In this document: in pieces, positions 1 through 11,764 of the stretch
Position numbering within the stretch: the first letter of the stretch is position 1
Layout of the letters: each line of letters opens with the position of its first letter
Source: Lactifluus volemus
Taxonomy: Eukaryota; Basidiomycota; Agaricomycetes; Russulales; Russulaceae
DNA length: 64,000 nucleotides
NCBI GenBank assembly: GCA_022376515.1
Contig: WTXI01000150.1
Coordinates: 24,962 to 88,961, forward strand
Direction of reading: 5' to 3'
Notes under the pieces: model-generated
Told to the model about the DNA's origin: nothing
Database searches by the model: none
What the model saw: only the letters and a program-made list of their open reading frames with translations
Position numbers and translations under genes: made by a program

Positions 1-1084
1 CCATTTCGAATACCGACCTTCTTCCCCTCCCGTCGCGCCTTGCGTTTCTCTCCGTGGTGCTTCTCGTGTTACCCCTTGCCTTTCCCCTTGCCTTTCCCCT
101 CGCACTTTCCCTCACGTTGTGCCAATTGTTGCATCTCACGTTGGCCCTTGCGTTGGCCATCGTGTCGCCAATTCGCTACTTTGCTGCCAGTGTGTTGAGA
201 CGTACATCCCCATCAAACCGACGGTCCGCTCTGCGTTCCTAAATCAGGGGGGAAGATATGGGTGATGAACATACATTCTGCTATGGTTGTTATTTTTGTT
301 TTTTCCTCCCTTTTGTATAGCTCGTGAAATTGCGTACCATCGCGTTGTCCATACTAGTAGCGTCGTCGTCCTGACGGTAGCAACGGAATACATACAACAA
401 GCCCAGCTGGATGGCGCGTGCACTCGGGCTGCAACGAGGATCTAGGTTTCCCGTCTGAATCGGAGGAATAATTTGGGAAGACAAAAGGTCGAAAATCGTC
501 TAGAAAATAGAAAAGAGTAATAGCCGCGGCACGATTCGACCCAATAAAACCAACGGCCCGGCCGCAACGGACTTGGGTTCCGTGAGTGTCCCGCGCGTCC
601 TAGTAACTCTTCTTTTCTTCCCAAGACACAGTTATTTTAATAATAAAATTCATTCTTCGTAAACATAAAATCGAAAAAAAATAATTTGTCCATGGATTTT
701 GATCGCTATAAGATCAAGGACACAGAAAAAAAAGGTGACGATGCTGGATTGAGTCAGGGGTTGGACAAAGTTGTAGCTGGCAAGCACGTTGGCCTCTTTA
801 TCAACACTTCTTATGTTCCTTTTTCTTTCGTTTTTTCTTCTGTTTTTTTTCAAGACAATAACCGACAGACTCGATCGCAAGCTCGACGATCAACATCCTC
901 GTACACACGTGACTAGATCTGATCAGCACAAGGATCCTCTGAATGGAGCAACTTACTTTGTACAGGCATCAAATTGGTATGCCACAGATCGCTAAAGGTC
1001 AAGTCAGTACATATGCCCATTTGGTTTCGAGTCACATACCATGTTCAGACGCTGTGTGCCTGATCACTTCAATTTACCCCTCCG
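1..1084. other. Left-edge region without a recognisable gene
   Basis: No convincing gene is seen. Positions 54-135 are a C/T-rich low-complexity tract; its complement reads as a short Lys/Gly-rich stretch, which may be the tail of a minus-strand gene or simple repeat. Positions about 538-783 recur in altered form at about 5489-5742, downstream of the WD40 gene (see the repeat entries). Confidence 0.5.
617..783 (+). repeat. Dispersed direct repeat, copy 1
   Basis: An AT-rich stretch containing TTAATAATAA, ATTCATTCTTCGTAAA and GATCGCTA.AAGATCAA matches positions 5537-5742 in the same order, with small insertions and substitutions. Weaker similarity extends upstream to about 538 (an ACCAACGGCCCG core). 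It does not encode a recognisable product. Because copy 2 lies 3' of the minus-strand WD40 gene, this may be a duplicated gene-terminal region. Confidence 0.7.
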
Positions 1085-1240
1085 ATGGAGTACAACATTT
1101 TCCGCAACAAACTCGCTCTAAAGCACCCTGCTTATGGCCACGCTCTATGGGTACCAAGTCCCGGGGGCCTTTATCTCTCTGTACAAGTGGGCGATGTCGG
1201 TTTCATTCGCGAAGGCAAATTCATCCGTCTATTCAATGTT

Positions 1241-2779
1241 TTTTTTTTTTTTTTTTTTTTTTTTTATATGACTTTTCTATTAACTAGACGGATTTCCGGG
1301 GAGCGCCCGCTATACCGTGTCAAAGTCCTAACAGAACTACTACCTAAGACTAATCACTTGTCACGTAAAGTGTCCATCAGCCCGCGGCGCGTCTGGCGTT
1401 TCTTCGCAGTGTTCAGCCGCTCCGAACGCCTGTCCGCGGTACTCTCGTAGGGCTGGTCAGAAGCAAGCTCTCCGGCCATCGTGTGTACAGGGGGGCGACT
1501 AAGAGCCGCTCCTATAGCACTGGAGGGGGCTTCAGGCGCTTTAGGGGCAGCCTTCGGCTTCTTCTTTTTCGGGGGCGCTTTAGGCTTCGACGTCTTCGCA
1601 GCTTGCAGAGCCGTAGTGGCTGAGGGAGTGAGGGGGGCAGAGGGTGCGGTAGTGGTGTTGGGGGTCGGCTTGTTCGGTTTGGGGGGGGCTTCAGCTTTAC
1701 CTTTGCCCTTCCCCTCCCCACCTTTCCCGCTCGCCTCTTTGGATAAAGGGCATCGGTGTCTCTTCGCGGCTTTGCGGGAGGCGAACTTGCGTCCGCACTG
1801 CTGGCATTGCCGTTGTGGTCTGCCTTCGGCTGCTTCCTCCGCGGCCTTCCGGCGTTCGCGCCTCAATGCGCGATTCCTTTTCCGTGCAAGACGCTTCTTC
1901 TCCTTTTGGGCACGGGTTTGATGCCGTTGGCCTTTGGTGAGATCGAAGAAGGCCGTCGGGCCATCCCCGTTGAGAAGCTCTAAGATAAACCCAAACATCA
2001 CCTGTTTCACCTTTTTGATGGGGCGAGGCACAAGCGCAACAGCGCACTTGACCAGGTGAGCGTGGAACTGGGGAGTAAACTTGACCCAGGAAATTTTTCC
2101 GTCCTCGGCCTTTTGAGCCAAGAGGGCGTTCGCCTTGAGGTGGTCCACGGAGAGGAACCAACGACGACGGAAGATATTGTAGATGTCGAAAATGGAGAGT
2201 TCTGCATCCACAGAAAGTGCCTTCTTCTTAGCAAGCCGCTTGCCCGGGGGAAAGTAGCAAGCAGAGGGAAGGGGCTCGGCCCCGCCGTCCAAAGTATCCA
2301 TGGCGGGCGTTGAAGTGGGCTGAGAAATGGGAGTCCCAGTAAAAACCCGGGGAGGGTAAAATTCGTGGGAATTGGAAGGGCCAGACTCATCCTGCTGACT
2401 GGAAGGGGCCAGGGGAGGGGCCTCGGAGGGAGAGGGAGGGGGAACACTGACCGCCGCCAACAACCGAGCCAACCGGTTTGTTGCTTCCGAGGGGGTTGCA
2501 GGAGCCGGGGCAGGGCGGGGGGGGGGGCAGGGAGGGAGGGAAAGTTGCTGACGTGGCCGCTAGCAGGGCCGCCTTGAGGGCAGCCTCCGCTGCAGCATCG
2601 TCCCCAATGGGCACGTTCGCCAGGACCGCGCGAGCGGTCTCCAGAGCTTCCCGGGCACCTGGAACACCGGACTCGGCGTCTGTGTGAGCTTGTTGATAGT
2701 CGACTTTGCAGAGGACGGGGGGGTAAGGCATCGTGGGAAAAATCTACGATGATGGTGGTAAGAGACCAAGAAGGAATGA
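1241..2779 (-). mobile_element. Retroposed element with poly(A) tail and 12-bp target duplication
   Basis: On the minus strand the unit starts at 2779, carries an ORF close to its 5' end, and ends in an uninterrupted run of about 25 A (seen as T at 1241-1265). CTATTCAATGTT flanks it at 1229-1240 and 2780-2791; the final TT blends with the tail. This is the signature of target-primed reverse transcription. No reverse transcriptase is encoded in its 1.54 kb, so it is either a processed retrocopy of an mRNA or a non-autonomous derivative of a LINE (an ORF1-only unit). It is inserted in the coding sequence of the gene at 1085-4850. Confidence 0.85.
1354..2731 (-). pseudogene. Basic C2HC-finger ORF carried by the retroposed element (frameshifted)
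   Basis: Translation from the ATG at 2731 gives an Ala-rich N-terminal part that is open to about 2510. The rest, about 360 codons ending at 1354, is in another frame. The two join at a run of ten G (plus strand, about 2518-2527), so a homopolymer slip is the likely break. The second part has a Lys/Arg block (KEKKRLARKRNRALRRERR), a zinc-finger-like motif CQQCGRKF...HRC (C-x2-C-x12-H-x-C) and a Lys/Pro-rich tail. Its basic, finger-bearing character recalls LINE ORF1 nucleic-acid-binding proteins, but I cannot assign it. An ordinary zinc-finger host gene copied through its mRNA is the alternative. Confidence 0.6.
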
Positions 2780-4850
2780 CTATTCAATGTTCTGCTCCCT
2801 CGAGATCACCCATCCCACAAGAACTTTGGTGTTCCAGAATACCATAAACCGTTAAAGCTTAAGATTTCACAGCACATTTTCCCGAACAAACTCAGTCCCA
2901 ATAACTTTCGCTCCAAGGGAGTCATACTTCTGTCTGGTCAAGATGGAATAAACGCCATAGGGTAACCAAAGCAACCGCCCTTCCATGTACAGGTTTTCTT
3001 GTCACTAACTCTTCACCAGGCCAGAATCTGCGCAAACCGTATTCTCATGCTCTAGGAGGCAAGGCGCAATCTTATCCCTTCCCGTGCCAGCCCAGCGTGA
3101 AGACACAGTCGCCCGTGGAGATTTCGCTAAATGCATAATCAAACACATTGACGTCTGGTTTGCATTCGCTCGGGACCTTGGCTTGGGGGTAACCCGCATG
3201 GAGGATATCATCCTCGTCACCGGACGTGATCTTGCAAGATCCTGGACCAATGTTGTATTCTCTGAGAATCAGGGAAGAGATGAGGTGTCATTTGGTGTTC
3301 AGGTTACTGGTACTTCCGATGTACAGTGGCAGGTCTCGCTTGAAGATGTTCGAGGGGTGGCGGTCAATAATGGTCCGAGTGGCAAGGTTCGCTTTCTTGC
3401 ATGATGTACTGTCCCGACTCCCGAGATGCTGAAACGTTAACTTGGACTGATATGCTCATATTAGAGTCTGCCAGAGGACCAGTGCATATTCGTCAGGGGG
3501 TTCCGCGTCACTCGATTTCTCAGGATATTGCCAAGGCTTCGAGGAGCGGCGGAGCCAACTTTGGACCTAGATCAGGATGAACCTGAATCTGATTATGATA
3601 ATGGACTCATAAGCACCCCGCCCGAAACCGACGTAAGAAGCCCATTAACGTCCCCCAACATTTATTTGACATTTCAAAGTACCAGGATCCCCTCTGCACG
3701 CTCATAAATTATCTTGATCAAGCGAGTATCATTTAAGACTGACCGGATGAAAGTCCAAGTCTAACAAATATCATACAGTATGCACCTGAGTGCGACATGG
3801 CCCTCGTTCACGACGACGACCTTGGATACATTGATGTTACTGTAAGTTTGTTTATCAGTTAATTGAAAGATCCGCCTTATTGTTTCAGTCCCTAGAAAAT
3901 CTTCGCCCAAATACAGTTTTAGGTGACCTGCAGAATTCCAGGCCGGAGATATGGTCAACTCGGTGCGGTAGGTAGTATACGCATGAGCCGTCATGGTGAA
4001 GACATTTTTAAATACGCACAGGTGTCGTTCCCGTCAGCCAGAGTGGTTCAGAAGCTGGGATACCAGTTGCCAATGTAGCAATGTTATCTCACTATGAATT
4101 TGAGCCACAACCAGACAATGATAGTGATAGCCGAGCCACTGGCAGAGCAACCTCGGTACGGAGATTACCTTTTATCCCCGTTCTGTAACTTCTGTCAGCG
4201 CTCCATGATTCTCATGGCATTGTTCAGGTGACTTTGCACAGTGAAATAGCGCCAGGAACATCAGACCATTCGGCTAACAGGAGGTAAATCGACCATTTTG
4301 TTTAAGTTGACCCATGCACCGTCTGAAATTCTCGGTCACTCGTTTCAGTGCCTTCATCAGACCCATGAGACACCGTATAAGAACCAGGGATCGTGGTGTC
4401 CTTGGGCAATCATCAAATAGCCAGCCAGCCTCTGAGAACCGATCCGCACTGAATCAACAACCCACTGTACCACTCTTCAGAAGAATTCTGAATCGATTCC
4501 TGTCACGACAACCTCCTCCAAGTCCTCCCGGCTTCCTTCCCGAAATTATACCATTTGAATTACTTGAACCCCCATCACTCTTACCGATCCTCTCCTTTCC
4601 TTCTGAACCCTCACTGATCGTCGCGTCCTCCGTTGCATTATCACCCGCTTCCCCCCCTACCCCACTCCAAGTCTCTCCGGTCTTCTCTGCCTCGACCCCC
4701 CAGTCTTCAGTCGCATTACCCCTTCCACGGTGCCCCTCAAACTCTGCTTTATCCACTCCTCCTGAACATACTCTGGAGAGTACGGGTGAGTCCGAGGAAA
4801 GCAAAGATGAGTCGATGAGGACTTCGGGTGGACGTGCGCAGGAAAGATGA

Positions 4851-5961
4851 AGATGCTCACAGGATGTTTTCAGATCAGGTAATGAGCAAGAGATAGGTGC
4901 CTTAGGTTATTGAACATGTGGGTTGGGACTGAAGTTATTAACAAGTGCAGGAAGTTGAGGGTGACGAGATGAGATGAGAACAAGAACAAAGATGAGACAA
5001 GAATCTGTCTGTATTTGAGATGAACTTAGTGATCCAAAATGAAAGGGGTTTATTGGATGCCCTTCTAGGCCAATGGGCAAGGCCTTTATATAAGTTTTCT
5101 GTAGGTAGCAAGACAAAAGTGGGTAAGTTTCTGAAGGCAATGCCGCAATGCTTTTGATGCACTGTACCCTAAGATCAGCTAAAGTAGTATGTGATAAATG
5201 AAGAGAAGAGGGGGAGTGTAAAGCCTCAGCTGAGGAGGTGCTGCATTGACAACACTCCAAATGGCTTGGCTCCATGTGCAACATTGCTCGATGTCCATAG
5301 AAAAGGGGAAAGGCCCGCCACTACATGATCGTGCTGACACTGTTCGGTCCAAGTCAACTTCGATACTCTCGCTGGTCCAAGTCGGGGGATTATGATTTTT
5401 TGGGGAGGGACGGGGTGAAGAACTACAAATACTAAGTCCCAGAAATGACTCAATCATAACCAGCCGATGGCGGAAAAGCGCACAGTTCCTCAACTGGACC
5501 AACGGCCCGAGGCCAGACCGACCTCCGGCCATTAACTCTTTTTTTTCAAGATCCATTTTTTTAATAATAAAAATTCATTCTTCGTAAAACATAAAATCGT
5601 AAAAAAAAAGAACCCTGTCCACGGATTTTTGATCGCTACAAGATCAACAACACAAAAAAAACAAAAGAAAAGAGGAGAGGAATAGTGACGATGTTAGTTT
5701 GGACAAAACTAGTCAGGGGGGCTGGGCAAAAGTTGTTGGGAAGAACAAGGGGGAGGTGGGCCTTATGAGCTTCAACGATAGCGGGCAGTTGGAATCAAGA
5801 AGACGAGGGAGAGAAAAGGGGTTCAAAGAAGAAAAAAAAGGCTATGCAACTAATACTACACACAGAGGGAAAAGAAAAGAAGGGGGGGAGACTCCTATCC
5901 AAAACGTGGATGATGTTACTTTGAAGTGAATAAAAAAAAAGAGGGATCCGGAGATGGGGTT
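4851..5961. other. Intergenic, contains repeat copy 2
   Basis: No gene is recognised. Positions 5537-5742 hold the second copy of the repeat at 617-783, followed by purine-rich low-complexity sequence up to the 3' end of the WD40 gene. Confidence 0.5.
5537..5742 (+). repeat. Dispersed direct repeat, copy 2
   Basis: Same segment as 617-783, slightly longer because of extra A-tract sequence. Similarity upstream (CCAACGGCCCG at about 5500) indicates that the duplicated block was once about 250 bp. It lies 220-425 bp beyond the stop codon of the WD40 gene. Confidence 0.7.
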
Positions 5962-8510
5962 TCACGCCCAGACGGCCTCTGCCCACCATCGCTTCTCTCC
6001 ACCGCGTATGCCCCACTCGGCGATCCCCGCCGTACTCGCGACGTAAACCCACGAACCGCGCGGATCGAAACATACACCAGCTAGATCCAAATGCGGTGGC
6101 ATCGCGACCGTTCTCGAGCTCTCCGTACTCTCCATCTCGGACGTCCCTGCCGTCGCCGTCTCGTCTCCAGCCACTCCACCAACAGCAGCGCCCGCACTGT
6201 CATTGTCCGAATGCGGGGCGAAACGCCTCTGCTGCCGCGCAGAAACCGGTGGTGGTGGAGATGCCGCGCGCGATGGTGCTCGTGAAGTGAGGCAGTCTGT
6301 CTCTGCTTCCGCCTCTGCTCCCATCTCGTCCACATCATCCGCATCAATGTCCACGTCCATCTCCGCGTTCAGGCCCTGGTCCGCTGCGTGAGAGCGTCGT
6401 CGGGGAAGTACGGGTGTCGAGGCAACCGGCGCCGGCACTGAAGTGTTCCCGGGCCCCGATCCAGATGTAGATGGCGCAGTAGTGAGCAGAACATCGCGAA
6501 TCTGACGTACACGCATACGCAGACGCCGCTCGCGGTCCCTCTCTCTTTCACGCTCGCGGTCACTGCCAGCGTGCCCTGCCAGCGGCGAAGGGCTGTGATA
6601 GAGGTGGTAGTAGTGTCCATGGCCGTGGGGATGGGTGTGGAGATGCGGCGCAGGGATGTGGGGCAAGCGTGGGGGTGCTAGCCCGGGCGAAGGCACAGTG
6701 GTCCAGGCATCGCTATTCGCAGTCAGTGTGCGAACATATGGCGAGTTTGCTGTCGACGAAGTAGGAGACGATGATGAGGCCGGTCGGGGTGACGGTGACG
6801 GTTGAGGATCGGTGACAATCGCGGGGACGCGAACAATCTCTTCGTGCTCAAACGTGGTCGCGTCTACGACGTGGAGCAAAGACGTGTGCTGTCACCCAGA
6901 TCAATCTCTCCATAATCAAGGGGGCAGTGAGAATGATGGGCGCACCTCGGTAAACGTCATAATTTCCTTTCCACCGATTCCCGAACTAAACTTGACATTC
7001 CTTACACCCCAACCGGGCGCTTTACTTCCTGGCATGGTCCAGTCCCACGCATCCTCGTATAGCCAACCGCTAGCGCCACCCGTCGGCCTGTTCCCGCTTC
7101 TTGCCATCCCACCAGCGGCACCGGGTGGCGGACGACTGCGATCAGTAGTAAAAACCTTCATCGGTTTGCGGGAACGTACGTCCCACACCGCGACCATGCC
7201 CTCCTGAGACGCAACAGCAAACTTGGATCCGGAGGGCGAGAAAGCGGTGCAGAACGAGGCGGGGAGCGTGCCAACGCTGTGTAGTTGGTGTACGCTGGGT
7301 GGTGGGTTGAATGGCGGGAGGGTCAGCTGGGCGAGCGGAGTAAACGAGATTCGCGCGCCACCAGTCATGCCGTGCAAGTAGACTTGTGGTGAGTCGCCGA
7401 CCGATAGAAGCGTGCGACCATCTGGTGAGATCGAGGCTGTGCAGAGTTGACCGATCAGACCGAAGGTGATATCAATGGGCGTTAGATGAGATGAGATACA
7501 ATATGAAGAACAGCGTACAATGGTTCACGGGTACGTCAAGACGCAGTGTGCCCACCTCGCTGATGCGCTTTGGTGGGCCATCAACGCCCTTGGTGCCGCG
7601 GACGTTGACATCGAAGAATTTGACGGTACAGTCATTGTTGCTGACCGCGACGCGAGGTTCGGCGCTGCTCTCATTTGAGCGGGTGAGGCTGAGGGAGGTA
7701 AGGAGCACGGAGTTGTTGATGGATCCGGAGAGGACATCGTCGTACTGCCATAACCTTCGACTAGCGCGAGTGGCAGGGTCAGAGGAGCTTCGTGAGGAGC
7801 CGCGTTTAGAATGGATCGATAGGTGTAGTTCAGCGTCTTGTCCGCCGGCAGCGAGGAGGCGCTCATCGGAATCGGGGATGTGAAGGGAGGCGATGGTATT
7901 CGGAGTATAGTTGAGGGATACTAGGGAGGTTTGTGTCTGTTTGGTCGATCAGCAACTGGAGCTGATTAGGACAAGGGAACGCATAGGTTGGCAGTACGGC
8001 GGAGCAAGTGTGCGGAATATCAGCATCAGCATCAGGGACAAATATCTGGACCTGGGTAACCAGAGATACGGAATTGTGTCGTAGTTTGATTGCGAAATAC
8101 AGGTGAATCCCGCCACACGTGCATTTCCCTTTCAACCCCAACGAGTCCGTCTGTTCCTTTCCTTTCCTTACTTTCTTTGTCGCTCTCATTGGCACACAGA
8201 GGCACAATAAGAAATAAAAAGAAAGAAAAAAAGGGGGGGACAAAAAGATAAGATGGAAAGGAAAGGGACTAACAGAGGAAGGATCGGTCATGTCGCGTTC
8301 CATTATACACTGGTCTTGGACGTAGTTGACGACACCACGCTCGTCTGGACATATAATGAGATCTCTGAGTTGCCTGGGATAGAAAATATATATATGAGAC
8401 AAAGCGCAGTGAGTTTGGAGGTTAAAAAAAACGCACACATGACATATCGTAACAGGTTGACGGACAATATTGGTTGGTTGTGGCGTGAGGAGCGATTGTG
8501 AGCGAGCCAT
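5962..8510 (-). CDS. WD40-repeat protein with C-terminal DUF2415-type motif
   Basis: Five-exon model read by eye: 8510-8437, 8373-8274, 7936-7519, 7436-6946 and 6888-5962, all with GT-AG introns and continuous phase, giving about 669 residues. The N-terminal part reads QLRDLIICPDERGVVNYVQ. The middle has WD-type blades (DSDERLLAAGGQDAELHLS, VAVSNNDCTVKFFDV, SISPDGRTLLSVGDS, SPSGSKFAVASQEGMVAVWD). An exon junction restores FTEHTSLLHVVDA. A Ser/Pro-rich and acidic linker follows, and the C-terminus carries GVCFDPRGSWVYVASTAGI, the DUF2415 signature of fungal WD40 proteins such as the one in fission yeast. Its molecular role is not established; a scaffold role is inferred from the propeller. The 337-nt second intron (7937-8273) is unusually long and might hide a small missed exon. 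The gene looks intact. Confidence 0.85.
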
Positions 8511-8848
8511 GATGGTAGAGAAGAAGAGATGAGAAAGGAGGAAGAGGAAAGTTGACTCGGGAACACAGAGCAACAAATAAGGAGAAGGAGGGAGGGCGAG
8601 GGCCAAAGTGGAGCGCGGTCGGGACACGGAAACACGATTACAAGTCACTCAATCGGCCCGGTCTCGACCCTCTCTCTAACTGGTCAGAATCACGTGTGTA
8701 TAATTGCAAAGGTTATGCTAACGACATCTATGCCAACAGTCATGTCCACAGTCGTCAGATTTGTATGTGTATGTATGTGCTTTTCGTACCTTCGTGAGTA
8801 ATAAAAAATAAACAAGAAAATTTGTTAGAGTTGCGCGACAAATGAGGT

Positions 8849-10492
8849 TCACACTCGGCGCGTCATCGTGCGACCACCAGCCTTCATCCCACCCCCATCC
8901 GACGTTCCCAACCGACCACCACCAACGGTCATTAAAGGCCGCACAGGACCAGACATGGTCGACGTTGGCCGCGCGGCCACATTAGACCCGCCTCCACGTG
9001 AGGTCGGCGGGCGCAAGCCGGACGGACGTGAGCCGCCAGCGCTCACCGCTCTCACTTTTGGTCGCTGCAAAACCATCTGTTTGTTCGACTGAGACGGCAC
9101 CCGCACGGACGCGGCAGCCGGGAGCGCCACCTTGGCGTGCGCAGGTGGGCGTTGTACTCCACCAAGTGCCATAGTACTTGGCGTCAGCGCAGGACGGGTT
9201 GAGGATATAGCTCCATTTTGGCGAGCGGGAACTGGTGCCACCACAGCGGGTGCAATCACTCCTTCAGGTTTTGCCCTTTTCGTGATGCGTAGAGCCGCTG
9301 TCGATGCGGGGACGGGAAGCGCAGAGATCGATGTGCGGGCGCCTCGCCTAGGGAGGACCGCTGAAGGCCGGGTAGAGTTAGTCGGACCTGCAGATACCTG
9401 TAGTTTTGTCTTTGGTCGGACAAACTGGCGTACGGGTGCCTGTAGCGCTGGAGGGTAACGGTCAGAGAATCTATGGATGAAAAAAAGATATCACTGACTG
9501 GGAAGGATACAGTTCCCAAACTGCGCTGGCGGTGTCGACACTCTAATCATGACTGGGTCCATTTTCTGCTCGACCTCGTCTTCTGCCATATTCACATCGC
9601 GCAGCCTGTCTGCCAGAAAACCATCGACATCCGGCTCGTCCTCACTTTCAGAGTTCGCTGCATCGCACTCCATCACCAGCACCTTCTTCGCCCGCATCTC
9701 TACCTCCATATCCATCTCAAGGTCGCCCAACGAGTCGTTCTCAGGGAGCGAGATCTTCTCCTTCAACAAATCAAACGACGACTCTGCAAAATGCACACTC
9801 AAACACTCTTGCAGGTCCACCGAGGTCCGTCGAGGGTCAGTGTCCGGAAAAGTCCGGAGCATTGCGCCAGGACGTAGACGCAACTGTTGTCGCGTAGGTG
9901 ACGGTGACGGTGACTCCGCGGGAGTGACGGCGATCCGCGGAGCCGATGGCGTAGGCGGTGGAGAAGGAGACGTGGCGCCATTTATGGCATTGATGACAGA
10001 AGCGAGAGGAGACGACGATGGTGCAGGAGAGGGGCGCGTCAGTTTGAGTGTAGACGGGGACCCAAATAGCGAAGTCGGTGTTCCCGCAGCAGACGATGTT
10101 TTTTTTAGTGCGATATCTGCGAGAGGGCGTCGCTGAGATGACATTTGCACGTCTTCCACGTTGACGGGACGCGTCACGGTCTCGCGCCTAACAATGAGGT
10201 TGCATTCGTCATCAGAGTCCGAGAAATCTGACACGCTCGGTTCGTCAACATCGATCAGACGGCCCTTTAACAAGGGCTGAGGCAGCTGCTGTGTCTTCGA
10301 TCGCGTGTAGGTGCGGCTGAAAAACTTGGTGAGCGTGATTGGGCTGTCGCCAGAAACCGGAGGAGCGGCATTTTCCTTGTCGGAGCCCAAGTCTGGCGAG
10401 TGAGCATCACGACAAGGAGGCGTCGTCGGCTCTGCTGAGAAAAGAGGGTCGAAGAGGGTGAGGAGGCTCTCCCGTGGGCGATTAATGTTCAT
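8849..10492 (-). CDS. Hypothetical low-complexity protein with KEN motif
   Basis: Two exons, 10492-9522 and 9470-8849, joined across a 51-nt intron (9471-9521) with phase kept, give about 530 residues. The intron is inferred because the downstream frame (FSDRYPPALQAPVRQFV...) is the plausible one; the GTTTGG donor is weak. The protein starts MNINRPRESLLTLFDPLF. It contains DKENAAPP near residue 40, an acidic patch (DFSDSDDECN) and RRPLADIAL, while the Arg/Pro-rich C-terminus is basic. KEN and RxxL-like motifs can be APC/C degrons, so a cell-cycle-regulated protein is possible, but this is inference. No enzymatic domain is seen. Confidence 0.6.
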
Positions 10493-11760
10493 GGATGGGG
10501 GGGTGAACGTGTTGGTTCATTCGTCTCGGCGCGTGTCCTCCAGTCGAGGATCACGTGATCGAAACTACGACGCCCAGTTTCACTCAAGCTTGTGCTTTTT
10601 TGCCAGTGCTCGGAGTTCCGAGTTTTTTAAAAACTTGACTTGTGAATATTCACCACACCGGAATAATAAGCTACTCTCACATTTCTAAGTTGATGCCTAG
10701 CAACTTGGGACCTTAGAAACCCTGCTTATGGTTCCGAGTCTACCTAACACTTGTGGCCAAATGAGTTCTCACTTTGCTGCCGAAGCTGGGGACATTCACC
10801 CTTTCAGAAGGGTCATCTCTGTGCCTTTTGTGAGATCGCATCATTTAGGAGGTCGATTTAATTCATGGACCACTGCAAGACGGTCCAGGAAGCACCTAAT
10901 CGCCCTGTGCAATCTTGGGTGTGATCGAAAAGCAAACCCTAGCGTCTATTTTTCACTCGCAATCACTCGGCCTTGCGCATAGATAATAAGTGCTCCTGGT
11001 TCATCAACACGCTGTTCCTGGTCCCAATGGTGAGGCTGTGCTACATCGTGATGTCAAGAGTCTGTATAAGACACCGCTCACATCCATTTTATCTTCCATC
11101 AAGTACGCAATCGCCCACTGCAGTTCCAGGTGTCACATCGGGGGATATCGGTGTTGACCTCGAGCATATGGCCCTCTGCGGAGACTGGGCCCCCTTTCCC
11201 TCAGGCTCAGAGATAGCAAGGACCCTCAAGGAGTTGATTGGCGCACTTCCGAGCCTTCTGCGATCCAACTATGATACCAGCCTCTGAGTCACATACGATG
11301 GTGTCATCGCTCACAGGTGCTCCTCTTTGGCAAGCATACTCAACGTTATTGCACTGCTTTTGCATTCGTGCAAGGATCATAAGTGTGACCACTCGAGTGA
11401 CTGCCAGTGGGTCCATTTGGGACTCATGCTCGAGGAGAATCTCATACCCATGGGCATTTATGGACAGGAGAATTGTTAACGTTGTACGTGCATGGCTCAG
11501 GTTCTCACCGACAAACTTTGCCTCAGTCCTCCCTCCATGTGATGCAGTGCCTCTGCGGTGTGCTTAGGTAGTAGCACAAGCGTCATTCGAGTAATACACA
11601 TAGGACATGTTTCCAGTAGATAATGCACCCACAACATGACAACACCATGTTTTGCCGCAAAACACACAAGCGTGTGAATAAAACAACCGTGAGTCCTGAT
11701 TGGCTAGACATCCAAGTCCTGTGATGTCTGTGGTAACTCGAGAGTTGCACCAGAATCATT
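10493..11760. other. Accessory region, no assignable gene
   Basis: Several short frames exist (for example 10973-11287 and 11238-11567) without recognisable domains, and stops interrupt any longer reading. They may be remnants of an old element. This is the left border of the repeat-rich block. Confidence 0.4.
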
Positions 11761-11764
11761 GCGC

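Larger units (their letters stand above)
1085..4850 (+). pseudogene. Disrupted gene of an agaricomycete family of unknown function
   Basis: The start at 1085 opens a reading frame (MEYNIFRNKL..., then GGLYLSVQVGDVGF) that runs to LFNV at 1240 and is broken there by a retroposed element. The same frame resumes at 2780 (LFNVLLPRDHPSH...) and stops at about 2964. Further matching pieces follow: 3070-3404 (AQREDTVARGDFAK, then WFAFARDLGLGV and MEDIILVTG), 3781-3841 (CDMALVHDDDLGYIDV), an exon after 3888 (SLENLRPNTVL), and a Pro/Ser-rich tail open from about 4350 to 4850. From memory, similar proteins occur in many mushroom genomes, often as partial copies; I know no function. Premature stops, frame breaks and the insertion make this a pseudogene. 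Exon borders beyond 3400 are approximate. Confidence 0.7.

Noticed and set aside
1481..1921. 146-codon plus-strand frame
   Set aside because: Antisense to the basic C2HC ORF of the retroposed element.
9471..9521. Alternative: a 24-nt intron using GTGATA at 9495
   Set aside because: It also keeps frame, but 24 nt is too short for the spliceosome; the 51-nt choice fits other introns in the window.
9549..10136. 195-codon plus-strand frame
   Set aside because: Shadow of the low-complexity minus-strand gene; Ser/Gly-rich translation is explained by its codon composition.
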